A DNA stretch of 36,686 nt from an uncultured Lewinella sp. (lineage in GTDB: Bacteria; Bacteroidota; Bacteroidia; Chitinophagales; Saprospiraceae). The position numbers were made by a program, and so were the translations under genes. Positions 8,275-17,970 of this stretch are shown piece by piece (the first letter of the stretch is position 1; each line of letters begins with the position of its first letter). Where the stretch lies: NCBI GenBank assembly GCA_913056515.1, contig CAJXMP010000009.1:1-36686 (forward strand), in the 5' to 3' direction. The notes beneath the pieces were generated by a model. It was not told where the DNA came from. It did not search any database and was given only the letters and a program-made list of their open reading frames with translations.

Positions 8275-9651
8275 TTGGCTAAAATAAAAAAAGTGTTTTT
8301 CTGCTCTAATTGTGGGGTGTCCTCTCCCAAATGGATGGGACAATGTCATAGTTGTGGAGAGTGGAATACTTTCACTGAAGAAATCATTGAATCTGCTGAC
8401 AATAAGCGTACATCTTCGAAATCTAGTTGGTCTGAGAAACCTCAAGGATCTAATAAAGCTGTACCACTAGCTGAGGTGCAAGCCTCAAGTACTATTCGTT
8501 TGGGGAGTAGTGATCCAGAATTTGATCGTGTATTAGGCGGTGGGATTGTACCTGGCGGCTTAACGCTAATTGGCGGCCAACCGGGAATTGGAAAGTCTAC
8601 TTTAATGCTTCAAGTGGCAGTAAAGCAACCCCAAGCTGTGCTATATGTCTCTGGGGAGGAATCTGCTGAACAGATAAAAATGAGAGCTGACCGAATTGAG
8701 CAAGTTTCAGGTGCTTGTATGATATTAACGGAGACGAAGGTGGAGCATATATTAAAGCAAGCGGCAGAACTTAGGCCTGCTTTTCTAGTTATTGATTCCA
8801 TACAAACACTAGCATCCATACATATTGATTCTATAGCTGGCAGTATATCACAAATCAAAGAATGTGCAGCTGCTCTTCAGCGTTTTGCAAAAGATACTGG
8901 TGTCCCAGTCTTTATTATAGGGCACATCAATAAAGAAGGGTCTATTGCCGGACCTAAGCTGTTGGAGCATATAGTTGATACCGTTTTGCAATTTGAAGGT
9001 GATCGAAATTATGTTTATCGTATCCTTCGAACCCTTAAAAATAGATTTGGCTCTACAGACGAGTTAGGTATTTATGAGATGCAAACAAATGGGCTTCGGT
9101 CAGTGCAAAATCCTTCTGAGTTATTATTATCTCAAAAAGATGAGGGACTCAGTGGTTCAGCAGTAGCTTCCACCATAGAAGGTTTGAGACCTATGATGAT
9201 AGAAGCCCAGGCTTTAGTCAGTAAGGCAGTTTACGGAAATCCTCAACGCTCTGCGACTGGATTTGACTTAAGGAGATTGAACATGTTGTTAGCTGTATTA
9301 GAAAAAAGATGTGGTTTCCCACTAGCTAATTTTGATGTGTTTTTGAATATTGCAGGTGGTATTAAGGTCTCAGATCCAGCTATAGATTTATCTATTGTTG
9401 CTGCATTGATCTCTAGCTTTCAAGATGTATCTGTACCTGCTGATGTCTGCTTTGCAGGAGAGGTAGGACTTTCTGGTGAAATAAGGGCAGTAACCAGAAT
9501 TGAACAACGGATTCAAGAAGCAGATCGACTAGGGTTTAAGGAAATATTTATTTCTTCTTACAGCTCCAAAGGGCTTGATTCTAGTCGATTTAGTATTCGG
9601 ATTAGGCAGATTTCAAAAGTTGAAGACTTGTATAAAGCACTTTTCGTATAG
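8275..9651 (+). CDS. radA: DNA repair protein RadA/Sms
   Basis: TTG start; MAKIKKVFFCSNCGVSSPKWMGQCHSCGEWNTF zinc finger, GGQPGIGKST Walker A, LKNRFGSTDELGIYEM (RadA KNRFG motif), C-terminal Lon-like domain. Confidence 0.96.
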   Translation: MAKIKKVFFCSNCGVSSPKWMGQCHSCGEWNTFTEEIIESADNKRTSSKSSWSEKPQGSNKAVPLAEVQASSTIRLGSSDPEFDRVLGGGIVPGGLTLIGGQPGIGKSTLMLQVAVKQPQAVLYVSGEESAEQIKMRADRIEQVSGACMILTETKVEHILKQAAELRPAFLVIDSIQTLASIHIDSIAGSISQIKECAAALQRFAKDTGVPVFIIGHINKEGSIAGPKLLEHIVDTVLQFEGDRNYVYRILRTLKNRFGSTDELGIYEMQTNGLRSVQNPSELLLSQKDEGLSGSAVASTIEGLRPMMIEAQALVSKAVYGNPQRSATGFDLRRLNMLLAVLEKRCGFPLANFDVFLNIAGGIKVSDPAIDLSIVAALISSFQDVSVPADVCFAGEVGLSGEIRAVTRIEQRIQEADRLGFKEIFISSYSSKGLDSSRFSIRIRQISKVEDLYKALFV

Positions 9652-10260
9652 ATGATGGATAAGCGAATTGACCAAGCTTATTTTGACCAATTTGATGTCC
9701 TTGAATTGGCTCAAAACCTACTTGGTTGTTATCTATGTACACATCAGCAAGGACACATAACTAAGGGTATAATTGTAGAGACTGAAGCCTATCGAGGTAA
9801 AGACGATAAAGCCTGTCACGCTTATGGTTATAAGCGAACTAAGCGAACGCAGACTATGTTTTCCAAGTCAGGTACTGCATATGTATACTTGTGTTATGGT
9901 ATACATCATTTATTCAATATTGTAGCAGGTCCTGAAGGTGAACCTGATGCTGTTTTGATACGGGCTATTGAACCAACAGTAGGTGTTGAGACTATGCTGT
10001 CTAGGCGAAAATTTTCTAAGCTTAAGCCACAATTGACTTCAGGTCCTGGCGTTTTATCTAAAGCCTTAGGTATTAGTACTAGCATGAATGGCTTGCATTT
10101 AGCACATGTAGATTCTGATATTTGGTTGGAATACGGCACTAATATTTCTGATTCGAATATTGTAAAAGGGCCAAGAATAGGAATTGATTATGCAGAAGAG
10201 TGTGTGGACTGGCCTTGGCGTTTTTCAATAAACAATAATCCTTACCTTAGTAGAAAATAA
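9652..10260 (+). CDS. DNA-3-methyladenine glycosylase (AAG/MPG family)
   Basis: VETEAYRGKDDKACHAYGYKRTKRTQTMFSKSGTAYVYLCYGIHHLFNIV...AVLIRAIEP...TSGPGVLSKALGI is the typical MPG family pattern. Confidence 0.95.
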   Translation: MMDKRIDQAYFDQFDVLELAQNLLGCYLCTHQQGHITKGIIVETEAYRGKDDKACHAYGYKRTKRTQTMFSKSGTAYVYLCYGIHHLFNIVAGPEGEPDAVLIRAIEPTVGVETMLSRRKFSKLKPQLTSGPGVLSKALGISTSMNGLHLAHVDSDIWLEYGTNISDSNIVKGPRIGIDYAEECVDWPWRFSINNNPYLSRK

Positions 10261-10266
10261 AAAGCC

Positions 10267-11517
10267 TTGAAAAGATTATTTATTCTAAGTCTATGTTTTA
10301 TCATCACTTTGAATGTCCATGCTCAAGTGATGGAGGATCGTATTTATGATGAGTATATTGCATCTGTAAAAATATTTAGCGGCACCAATCAGTTGTCTTA
10401 TCCGATTTATTTTATTCGAACTAACAACTTCGTTTATTTAAATTTTGATGACTTGAATGAAGATCGAAATTTAGGATATCGAATCAAGTATTGTAATAGT
10501 GACTGGACCCTGTCTGATCTCTTCTACACGGAGTACATAGATGGTTATCAGGAAGAATATTTAGATAATTATGAGTTTTCTTTTAATACTATAGTAGAAT
10601 ATTCTAATTACGAGATTCAGCTTCCTAATGAATCAGTAAACTTCTTATTGACAGGCAATTATGTGATTGAAGTCTTTGATACGGACTCAAATAAAGTCCT
10701 TTTGGCCAAGCGATTTATGGTAGCTGAACCTATCTTAGGAATAGACCATAAAGTGCTCAGGGCATCTTTGAATTCTAAGATAGAAACGCATCAAGAAATT
10801 GATTTCTATGTCAATTTAGAAGGTACTGATATTCAAAACCCTAGAGCGACTCTGAAAGCCACTGTTATCCAAAATAAACGTTGGGATACAGCCATACACG
10901 ACATCAAACCTTCTTTTGTGCGGGTGAATACCGTAGATTTTGATTATCAGAATAAGATTGTTTTTGAGGCAGGAAAGGAATTTAGATATTTTGACATCCG
11001 AAACTTAACCAACCCACCAAGTCATATACAAGAAGTCATCAGAAGTTATGACAGAATTGATGTAAGTATTGAGGGACAAGCGATGCGATCCAATACGGCT
11101 TACTTTGAGTCCAATGATATCAACGGTGGTTACGTAATAGAAGCTGCCAATAACACGAATGATTTTTTGTCCGGAGAATATGTAGATGTACTATTCATTT
11201 ATAAACGACCATTTGAGAATATGGAGGCAGACTATTATGTGTTTGGGGAGTTTACTGCATTTAATTGTGAGCAGTCCAATCGCATGGTGTATAACGATAT
11301 GCTCAAAGCATATGTTTGTAAGCTACGTTTAAAGCAAGGATATTATAATTATTATATCGTGGAGCAAGGGGATGAATCCGACCGAGTAGATTATGAGGTA
11401 ACGGAAGGTAATTGGTATGAAACTGAAAATCAGTACACCATTTTGATTTACTACAAACCCTTTGGTGCTCGTTTTGATCAACTCATTGGAGTAAAAAGTT
11501 TAAGTAGTAGACCATAG
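10267..11517 (+). CDS. DUF5103 domain-containing secreted protein
   Basis: Signal peptide; DRIYDEYIASVKIFSGTNQLSYPIYFI...LGYRIKYCNSDW...YIDGYQEEYLDNYEFSFNT, typical of Bacteroidota DUF5103. TTG start. Confidence 0.88.
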   Translation: MKRLFILSLCFIITLNVHAQVMEDRIYDEYIASVKIFSGTNQLSYPIYFIRTNNFVYLNFDDLNEDRNLGYRIKYCNSDWTLSDLFYTEYIDGYQEEYLDNYEFSFNTIVEYSNYEIQLPNESVNFLLTGNYVIEVFDTDSNKVLLAKRFMVAEPILGIDHKVLRASLNSKIETHQEIDFYVNLEGTDIQNPRATLKATVIQNKRWDTAIHDIKPSFVRVNTVDFDYQNKIVFEAGKEFRYFDIRNLTNPPSHIQEVIRSYDRIDVSIEGQAMRSNTAYFESNDINGGYVIEAANNTNDFLSGEYVDVLFIYKRPFENMEADYYVFGEFTAFNCEQSNRMVYNDMLKAYVCKLRLKQGYYNYYIVEQGDESDRVDYEVTEGNWYETENQYTILIYYKPFGARFDQLIGVKSLSSRP

Positions 11518-11649
11518 CAGTATTTCCTTTACACATCAGACCTAAATAGGTTTATCAGGCTGTTTTATCCCTATTCAGACATCCTTCATATATATTTTTC
11601 GTCATTTAGGGAGCTAATAACTACAATTGTAATCATAAATTTAAACGCG

Positions 11650-13077
11650 ATGATGAAAAGAACCATCTCCCTGGCTATTCTATTGACAGCATTTATTTTT
11701 TCTGCACAAGCACAGAAATTTCTTACGCTTGAAGATTGTATGAAAATTGCAGAGGAAAATGCTTTGACCCTGAAGCAGGCTCAAATGTTGATACAAACAG
11801 CAGAAATCAATTTAAAAGAAGCAAAAATGTCTAGGTTGCCTTCTTTGAATGGCTCCGTAAGTGGGGGACTTCAATTGGGAAGAACTATTGACCCGACTAC
11901 CAATGATTTTGGAACACAGGAAATTGGATATAACTCTATTTCATTGAGTTCTGGGTTGAGTTTGTTCTCAGGTGGCCGAATTAATTCTACTGTTCGACAG
12001 GGTAAGTATAATTTAGAAGCTGCTGTATTTGATGGAGAAGATGCTTATAACAATCTAGGCTTAACCCTAGCGACTATGTTTCTTCAGGTTATGTTGTCTG
12101 AGGACCAATTAGCCAATGCTCAGAATCAAGTTAGAGTAACGGAAGATCAATATGAGCAATCTAAAAAACTTGCTGATGCGGGTGTGATTCCAGTAAATGA
12201 TTTACTAGATATCGAGGCACAATTAGCATTGAACCAGCAAAGTGTGTTAATCGCTCAAGGAAATTTAGAGGTCGCTCAATTAACTTTGATTCAATTATTA
12301 GAGTTGGACCCCAATGAATCTATCCGTTTAGTAAGGCCTGAAATTGAAATACCTGTGGAAGATCCAATGCGCATCTCATTAGAGCAAGTTTTTCAAACGG
12401 CATTAGGATCTCAACCTTCTATAAAAGCTAATGAATATAGATTAAAATCGGCAGAGGAATCCATTGTTCAGGCCCGTTCTTTCGGAATCCCTCAGCTAAG
12501 TATTTTTGGTGGGATGAGTTCCAACTGGTCTAGTTTAGGTGTTCAGGTGGATGGATTTGAAGATTTAGTAGCACCTTTTGAAGTATTTGATGGCAATGGT
12601 CAAGCTTTTACCTTCTTTATACCTCAACAAGTACCTATTCTATCGGATCAAGCCTATATGGATCAGTTAAATCAAAATTTTGGTCAAAGCGTTGGGCTGA
12701 GTTTGAGTGTGCCTGTTTTTAATGGTTTGAGGACTCATTATGGCGTGCAACGTGCTAAGCTGAATGCTAAGAATCAGAAACTTATTAATACTCAGCAAAG
12801 GAATCAGCTAAAAACAGATATTCAAACTGCTTTAATCCAAGCTAGAACCTCTAAGTTGGCCTATTACGCATCTGAAAAGGCATTCCAGGCAGCAAATGTA
12901 GCTTATGAAAATGCAACTAAACGATTTGAGTTAGGTGTAGTAAATACATTAGAGTTAAATACCTCTAGAAATTTGCGTGATCGTGCAGAGTTGGATTTAC
13001 TTAATGCCAAGTATCAATATATATTCAACATGAAAGTCCTTGATTTTTATATGGGTAGAGGACTAACCTTAAACTAA
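11650..13077 (+). CDS. TolC family outer membrane efflux protein
   Basis: Signal peptide followed by FLTLEDCMKIAEENALTLKQAQ...; duplicated helical OEP repeats; LSVPVFNGLRTHYGVQRAKLNAKN; VANTLELNTSRNLRDRAELDLLNAKYQYIFNMKVLDFY-type ending. Confidence 0.93.
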   Translation: MMKRTISLAILLTAFIFSAQAQKFLTLEDCMKIAEENALTLKQAQMLIQTAEINLKEAKMSRLPSLNGSVSGGLQLGRTIDPTTNDFGTQEIGYNSISLSSGLSLFSGGRINSTVRQGKYNLEAAVFDGEDAYNNLGLTLATMFLQVMLSEDQLANAQNQVRVTEDQYEQSKKLADAGVIPVNDLLDIEAQLALNQQSVLIAQGNLEVAQLTLIQLLELDPNESIRLVRPEIEIPVEDPMRISLEQVFQTALGSQPSIKANEYRLKSAEESIVQARSFGIPQLSIFGGMSSNWSSLGVQVDGFEDLVAPFEVFDGNGQAFTFFIPQQVPILSDQAYMDQLNQNFGQSVGLSLSVPVFNGLRTHYGVQRAKLNAKNQKLINTQQRNQLKTDIQTALIQARTSKLAYYASEKAFQAANVAYENATKRFELGVVNTLELNTSRNLRDRAELDLLNAKYQYIFNMKVLDFYMGRGLTLN

Positions 13078-13099
13078 AAGAAACTGAATTAATACTAAC

Positions 13100-14497
13100 G
13101 TGGTAATGAAAAAGAAAAAAGATAATACCAATAGAATTATCATCATCCTGGGAGTAATTGTTGTTGTTTTAATTGCTCTGATGTTAATCTTCAAAAAAGA
13201 TCCAGAGTATACTAAAGTGGCAGTAGAGCCAAGTGCAAAGGCAACTATTACTGAAAAAGTATCTGCTTCAGGAAAGATATTCCCGGTAACTGAAGTGAAA
13301 ATCTCTTCTCCAGTTTCAGGTGAAGTGGTTGATCTCTCCGTTGTAGAGGGTGATTCTGTACAAGTCGGTCAGATTCTAGCAAAAATCGATCCTGAAGCCT
13401 ATCAATCTCAGGTTGAAAGAGGTGTGGCTAGTGTTAATGCTGCGAAAGCTAATCTGGCTAATTCTAAAGCTCAAGTAGAGAATATCATCGCTCAACGCGA
13501 GCAAGTATTATCTCAATTATTGAATGCCCAAGAGGTTCATAAACGTAATGAAACACTATTCAAGGATGGTGTAATATCTAGCGCAGATTATGAGTCTTCT
13601 TTAGTAAATGTACAATCCTTAGAGGCCAATCTTCGTGCTTCGGATGCGGGTATCAAGTCAGCAGAGCAAAACGTGCTGGCATCTGAATTCTCCATCAAAA
13701 GTGCAGAAGCTTCCTTGAAGGAGTTGAAAACGATGTTAGGTAGAACTACCATTATTGCACCTGTTACAGGAGTCGTTTCTAGATTAAATGTAGAGGAAGG
13801 GGAGCAGGTAGTTGGAACCGTTCAAATGAGTGGAACAGAGCTTATGCGTGTGGCAAATCTAAATGCTATGGAAGTGCAAGTTGAAGTAAGTGAAAGTGAC
13901 ATTCCAAGAGTAAGTATTGGTGATTTTGTTGATGTAGAAGTAGATGCTTATGTGGATCGACTTTTCGAAGGAAAAGTGAGGCAAATTGCAAATTCAGCTA
14001 ATAATTTAGCTTCGGGAATGGGTGGAGCTTCATTAACCTCTGATCAGGTAACTAACTTTGTTGTAACTATTGATATACTTCCGGCGTCCTATTCAGATTT
14101 GATTACAGCAGATAATCAGTTCCCATTCCGTCCGGGAATGTCAGCAAATGTAGAAATCAATACCTCTACCGTTGAAGATGTTCTTACCGTGCCTGTTCAG
14201 TCTGTCTCTATTCGCGAATTTGATGAAGACGATACTAGGCTAGAGCGAGAAGCTAGTTACAATCCAAAGGATGAAAATTTTGGTGAAGTTGTTTTTGTGG
14301 TAGATGCTGATACGATAGTTATGGTTGAAGTAAGCACAGGTTTGCAGGATGATAAAAACATCCATATTAAGGCTGGACTGCAAGAAGGCATGAATGTGGT
14401 CATAGGTCCATACTCTGCGATTTCAAAGCAATTGAAGGAAGGGGAGAAAGTTACTGTGGTAGACGAAGACAAACTATACAAAGGAGGTGACAATTAA
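13100..14497 (+). CDS. Efflux periplasmic adaptor subunit (HlyD/MacA-like)
   Basis: Single N-terminal TM; ITEKVSASGKIFPVTEVKISSPVSGEVVDLSVVEGDSVQVGQILAKID; IIAPVTGVVSRLNVEEGEQVVG. Start may be the ATG at 13106. Confidence 0.92.
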   Translation: MVMKKKKDNTNRIIIILGVIVVVLIALMLIFKKDPEYTKVAVEPSAKATITEKVSASGKIFPVTEVKISSPVSGEVVDLSVVEGDSVQVGQILAKIDPEAYQSQVERGVASVNAAKANLANSKAQVENIIAQREQVLSQLLNAQEVHKRNETLFKDGVISSADYESSLVNVQSLEANLRASDAGIKSAEQNVLASEFSIKSAEASLKELKTMLGRTTIIAPVTGVVSRLNVEEGEQVVGTVQMSGTELMRVANLNAMEVQVEVSESDIPRVSIGDFVDVEVDAYVDRLFEGKVRQIANSANNLASGMGGASLTSDQVTNFVVTIDILPASYSDLITADNQFPFRPGMSANVEINTSTVEDVLTVPVQSVSIREFDEDDTRLEREASYNPKDENFGEVVFVVDADTIVMVEVSTGLQDDKNIHIKAGLQEGMNVVIGPYSAISKQLKEGEKVTVVDEDKLYKGGDN

Positions 14498-15125
14498 ACG
14501 GAAGGAACATACCAAAGCAAATGAGCAGTGTCGGCAGGCACTGCTCATTTTTGTTAAAAATCCCGTATTGGGTCATGTTAAAACGCGACTAGCCCAATCC
14601 GTTGGGCATGAGGAAGCCTTAAATATTTATAAGGCTCTTTTAGAGCATGCTCATTCGGTAACAAGGACTGTTGAAGGATGTGAACGTATCGTTTATTACA
14701 GTCAAGATATCGTATCTGACGATATTTGGGATACTTCTCTTTTTCAAAAAAATAAACAGGCATCAGGGAATATTGGGGAACGCATGCAAAGTGCTTTTCT
14801 GGAAGCTTTCCAGCGTGGAATGGAACAAGTAGTACTAATAGGAAGTGATTGTCCTAAGTTAAGCCCTAGCCATATAGAAGCAGCCTTTCAAGCGCTAAAC
14901 CATTATGATGTAGTGTATGGTCCAGCATTGGACGGGGGATATTACTTGATCGGCCTGAATAAACCCCAATCGCTATTATTTGATTTGTCTGCTTGGAGCT
15001 CCTCCAACGTCTTGGCAGAAAGTATTCGTATATGCAGTGAAAATGGTTTAAAACTTCGATTGTTAGAAGCTTTACCTGATGTGGATTATATAGCTGATTG
15101 GGAAGCACATGGATGGGCACTTTGA
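14487..15125 (+). CDS. DUF2064 / TIGR04282-type glycosyltransferase
   Basis: ALLIFVKNPVLGHVKTRLAQSVGHEEALNIYKALLEH...VVLIGSDCPKLSPSHIEAAFQAL...YDVVYGPALDGGYYLIGL. GTG start overlapping the upstream gene by 11 nt. Confidence 0.88.
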   Translation: MTIKRKEHTKANEQCRQALLIFVKNPVLGHVKTRLAQSVGHEEALNIYKALLEHAHSVTRTVEGCERIVYYSQDIVSDDIWDTSLFQKNKQASGNIGERMQSAFLEAFQRGMEQVVLIGSDCPKLSPSHIEAAFQALNHYDVVYGPALDGGYYLIGLNKPQSLLFDLSAWSSSNVLAESIRICSENGLKLRLLEALPDVDYIADWEAHGWAL

Positions 15126-15130
15126 TGGCG

Positions 15131-15574
15131 TTAAGCTCTCCTTTTATCAATGATGCGTTTCAATCTGACTTGACCGATTTTTTGATCTACCTTACTTATA
15201 TTTCCTAATTCTTGCCAGTATCCATCCAATGTTAAGGTGTTGAAATCTCTATCATAGAGTAGCTGGAATTTCTTTTTGAAATGAATCCCTGCTTTAGGAT
15301 CATCAGGAAAAACAATTTTGAAATCCTCCAAATATACCGAGCGATCGCTGTAGAGTCTGCCTTTAGCTACCGTTCGAGTAAATGTGGTATCATTAGTTAT
15401 ACAATAAATCTCCGCTTCTACTTTACTAAAACTACGCTTGATATCCATCTTCAGGATATACTCTTTTCCATGTTGTACTAATGCACCTTCCCACCTACCT
15501 TCAAGGTATTTTTGTGCTTGACTAGAAATAGGGAAGAGCAAAAGTATTATTGCGAGTAAAAGGGTATTTCTCAT
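15131..15574 (-). CDS. Small secreted protein of unknown function
   Basis: Signal peptide MRNTLLLAIILLLFPISSQA; beta-rich sequence; in line with the cytochrome operon. Confidence 0.65.
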   Translation of the reverse strand: MRNTLLLAIILLLFPISSQAQKYLEGRWEGALVQHGKEYILKMDIKRSFSKVEAEIYCITNDTTFTRTVAKGRLYSDRSVYLEDFKIVFPDDPKAGIHFKKKFQLLYDRDFNTLTLDGYWQELGNISKVDQKIGQVRLKRIIDKRRA

Positions 15575-15581
15575 ATAAAAC

Positions 15582-16607
15582 TTAATTTGATGAAGCCATG
15601 TAGGCTTTGAGGTCTTCTAATTGTTGAACACTCATTCTTTCTTGAGTGTAATTGGGCATGTACGATTTCTTACCAGGAATAGGAGAGGTGCCCCAGCGCA
15701 CTACTTGGTATGTCGAGTACCTATTATATTTATTAAAGTGTTTATCTAGGAATTTAAGGGAAAGCTTATCTGGGCCTAATTCAAATAAGGAGAATCGCTG
15801 ATTTTCATGACAATGCAAACAGCTATGTTGGTAGATAGCTGCACCATTTTCTATGTCTACCTGGCTAATATCTTCTGGTCCCTTTGACCTGTTTTCTGGT
15901 GGTGCAATGAAATGGGCAGGTGAAGCTTGCAGGTATTTAGATTGAATCAAATTACGCGCCATATCTTGGTCTTCGCCCGAACTAATGGCTTGATTGATTT
16001 GATTCGCTTCTACTTCAGATAGAATCAGGTCCTTCATTTTTAAGCCTGTTTGCTCAAAATATGCCAAGATAGATTCAACTTCCCATTCCTCTAGTAGCCT
16101 GCCTTGTGCACAAGTTGTTGCACATAATTGAATAGCATTTCTCAAATCATGCCGAGCGTCTTCTACTAGGTCACCATATTTTTTGACATAATCTCCATTA
16201 TAGAAGGAGGTTCTATTTATAATACCGTAGAAAGTTGTTCCTTGCAAAAAGGGTAAGCCATTACTGACTGCATAATCTAATCGAGCTTGAGGATCAGCTA
16301 CTGCAAGATCTGGATCTTCTTTCAGCATATTGTGGCAGGAAGTACACAAAAAGTGTGAACTTTGCTTTTTGGTTTTACCTCCATTAGCTTTAGTAGTGAT
16401 TCCTGTAGTCAATAATTCCATTCCTTTTTCCACAGATACCCCTTCTATGTTGGAGTTAACTGTATGCGGTAATGCTTCTCCGCCAAGTTGCACCAATATA
16501 TCTTGGACATTATCCTCTGGGGAAAAGTCGATAGAGCTCACCTGCCAAGTAGCTGCCAATCCTATGAATGCAAGGAGTGATATAGTGAACATATATTTCA
16601 TGATCAT
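15582..16607 (-). CDS. c-type cytochrome with two CXXCH motifs
   Basis: CTSCH and CLHCH haem-binding motifs, N-terminal TM/signal, additional CATTC cysteine pair. Overlaps the upstream gene by 4 nt. Confidence 0.88.
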   Translation of the reverse strand: MIMKYMFTISLLAFIGLAATWQVSSIDFSPEDNVQDILVQLGGEALPHTVNSNIEGVSVEKGMELLTTGITTKANGGKTKKQSSHFLCTSCHNMLKEDPDLAVADPQARLDYAVSNGLPFLQGTTFYGIINRTSFYNGDYVKKYGDLVEDARHDLRNAIQLCATTCAQGRLLEEWEVESILAYFEQTGLKMKDLILSEVEANQINQAISSGEDQDMARNLIQSKYLQASPAHFIAPPENRSKGPEDISQVDIENGAAIYQHSCLHCHENQRFSLFELGPDKLSLKFLDKHFNKYNRYSTYQVVRWGTSPIPGKKSYMPNYTQERMSVQQLEDLKAYMASSN

Positions 16608-17482
16608 CTAACTTTAAAAACTCTTGAAATAGTGAATCCAAGTCTAAATCCACCATCTAGCCAAGAAGATGTGGTTGAGGCCAAGAAATCTGTCTGAGGT
16701 ATCCCTCTAGCATTCGTTAAGTTCATTTGGAAAATATGTCCTCCTGTATTGAATTCCATGCCCACCCCAATTGGGATGTAAAAATCGGGCAAGTTGGCGC
16801 TTGATTCCTGAAATAAACTTTGTGGTCCATTTAATGGCATATTGATATCACCAATAAGTGCAAACGTTTTATTCAATTGGATGCGAGTAGCCATTCCAAC
16901 AGAAATAGTGGTATTCATATCTTCAATGAGCACTATATTCCTATGTAGTGCAGATATATTTGCTTGAAGACTTAATGCTGGACTAATTCGTTTTCCTATC
17001 ACCCATTGACCACAGTAGGACATCCTATTCAGAAAATTCGGAAAATGAGATAATGAACTAGGCGAGTCACTCTTCTGCATCGTAGAAACTGTGGCTAAGC
17101 CTACTAAGGTTAACGAGAACGGTTTGCCGTCCTTTTCATGTGCTAAATTCCACTTAGCTAATCCATTGACTAGCATCCTTAATCCAGCAGAACCTTTTGA
17201 TCTGGATAATCCCACTAAAAATTTATCGGAAAGACCATATTCTCCACCGATATAAACGTCAGTAGCTTGTTCTAAACCGTAAAAGGTATTCCACGCTCCA
17301 CCAACATCTCCAAAACGGTGTCCAATTCTAATATCCAAGGTGCCTTTCTGTAATACTTCAACGGAATGACTATTGATTACTCTAGAATCGTTGAACAATT
17401 TAGTTGGGCTTTGCGCCTTAAGTGAGCAGGTGCAAAGTAGCAGTATCGCTATTCTATATGTATTTTTGATTATTTGCTTCAT
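16604..17482 (-). CDS. DUF5777 family beta-barrel protein
   Basis: TKLFNDSRVINSHSVEVLQKGTLDIRIGHRFGDVGGAWNTFYGLEQATDVYIGGEYGLSDKFLVGLSRSKG matches my knowledge of DUF5777 family proteins. Confidence 0.82.
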   Translation of the reverse strand: MKQIIKNTYRIAILLLCTCSLKAQSPTKLFNDSRVINSHSVEVLQKGTLDIRIGHRFGDVGGAWNTFYGLEQATDVYIGGEYGLSDKFLVGLSRSKGSAGLRMLVNGLAKWNLAHEKDGKPFSLTLVGLATVSTMQKSDSPSSLSHFPNFLNRMSYCGQWVIGKRISPALSLQANISALHRNIVLIEDMNTTISVGMATRIQLNKTFALIGDINMPLNGPQSLFQESSANLPDFYIPIGVGMEFNTGGHIFQMNLTNARGIPQTDFLASTTSSWLDGGFRLGFTISRVFKVR

Positions 17483-17508
17483 TGTTAATCTGTGCTGTTC
17501 AGTATTAA

Positions 17509-17865
17509 TTAGTTTTCAGGATAACCAGATTGGATCCAACATTGTAATGCTAGCATCTCTTCCGCAGTGAGTGGTGGATGAGATGGAGGTGGCATGTCTA
17601 CTGCATTAATCGAGCGTGATATTATTTGATCTGGTAAATAGGCTTCTAGACCGGCATAGGTATCAAAATTACCTGGCGCACTATTATCTACATGACAACC
17701 AGCACTAGCACATTTGGTGTCAATTATGATTTGTATATCTGCTGTATAAACGAAGCTTTCTAGCGTTTCATCTTCACAAGGATTACCCTCTACTTGATCA
17801 TCTAAACAAGCAGTTAGAGCAACAAGTGCAAAACCTATAATAAGGAACAGTAAGCTTTTCGTCAT
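17509..17865 (-). CDS. Putative lipoprotein with cytochrome c-like CX4CH motif
   Basis: Lipobox-like ALVALTAC; IIIDTKCASAGCHVDNSAPGNFDTYAGLEAYL...MPPPSHPPLTAEEMLALQCWIQSGYPEN resembles cytochrome c-like domains of Bacteroidota/Planctomycetes. Confidence 0.75.
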   Translation of the reverse strand: MTKSLLFLIIGFALVALTACLDDQVEGNPCEDETLESFVYTADIQIIIDTKCASAGCHVDNSAPGNFDTYAGLEAYLPDQIISRSINAVDMPPPSHPPLTAEEMLALQCWIQSGYPEN

Positions 17866-17944
17866 AATAGGTGGTTTATATTCCAGGTATCAGCCTAACT
17901 ACTCAAAATTAAGAGAAAAATAAACATAAATGTCCGAGCAATGT

Positions 17945-17952
17945 TATTTTTG
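17945..17952 (+). promoter_or_regulatory. -7 box TATTTTTG upstream of the bacilliredoxin gene
   Basis: Exact TAnnTTTG match about 20 nt upstream of the ATG at 17971; -33 element unclear. Confidence 0.45.
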
Positions 17953-17970
17953 TAAAAAAATAAAAAGAAT

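Noticed and set aside
8251-8445. 64-aa minus-strand ORF overlapping the radA start
   Set aside because: Antisense to the conserved RadA zinc-finger region; no motif.
16100-16135. CATTC in the two-haem cytochrome as a third, degenerate haem site
   Set aside because: It lacks the following histidine. I believe the paired cysteines are a conserved feature of related cytochromes, so I do not count it as a third haem.
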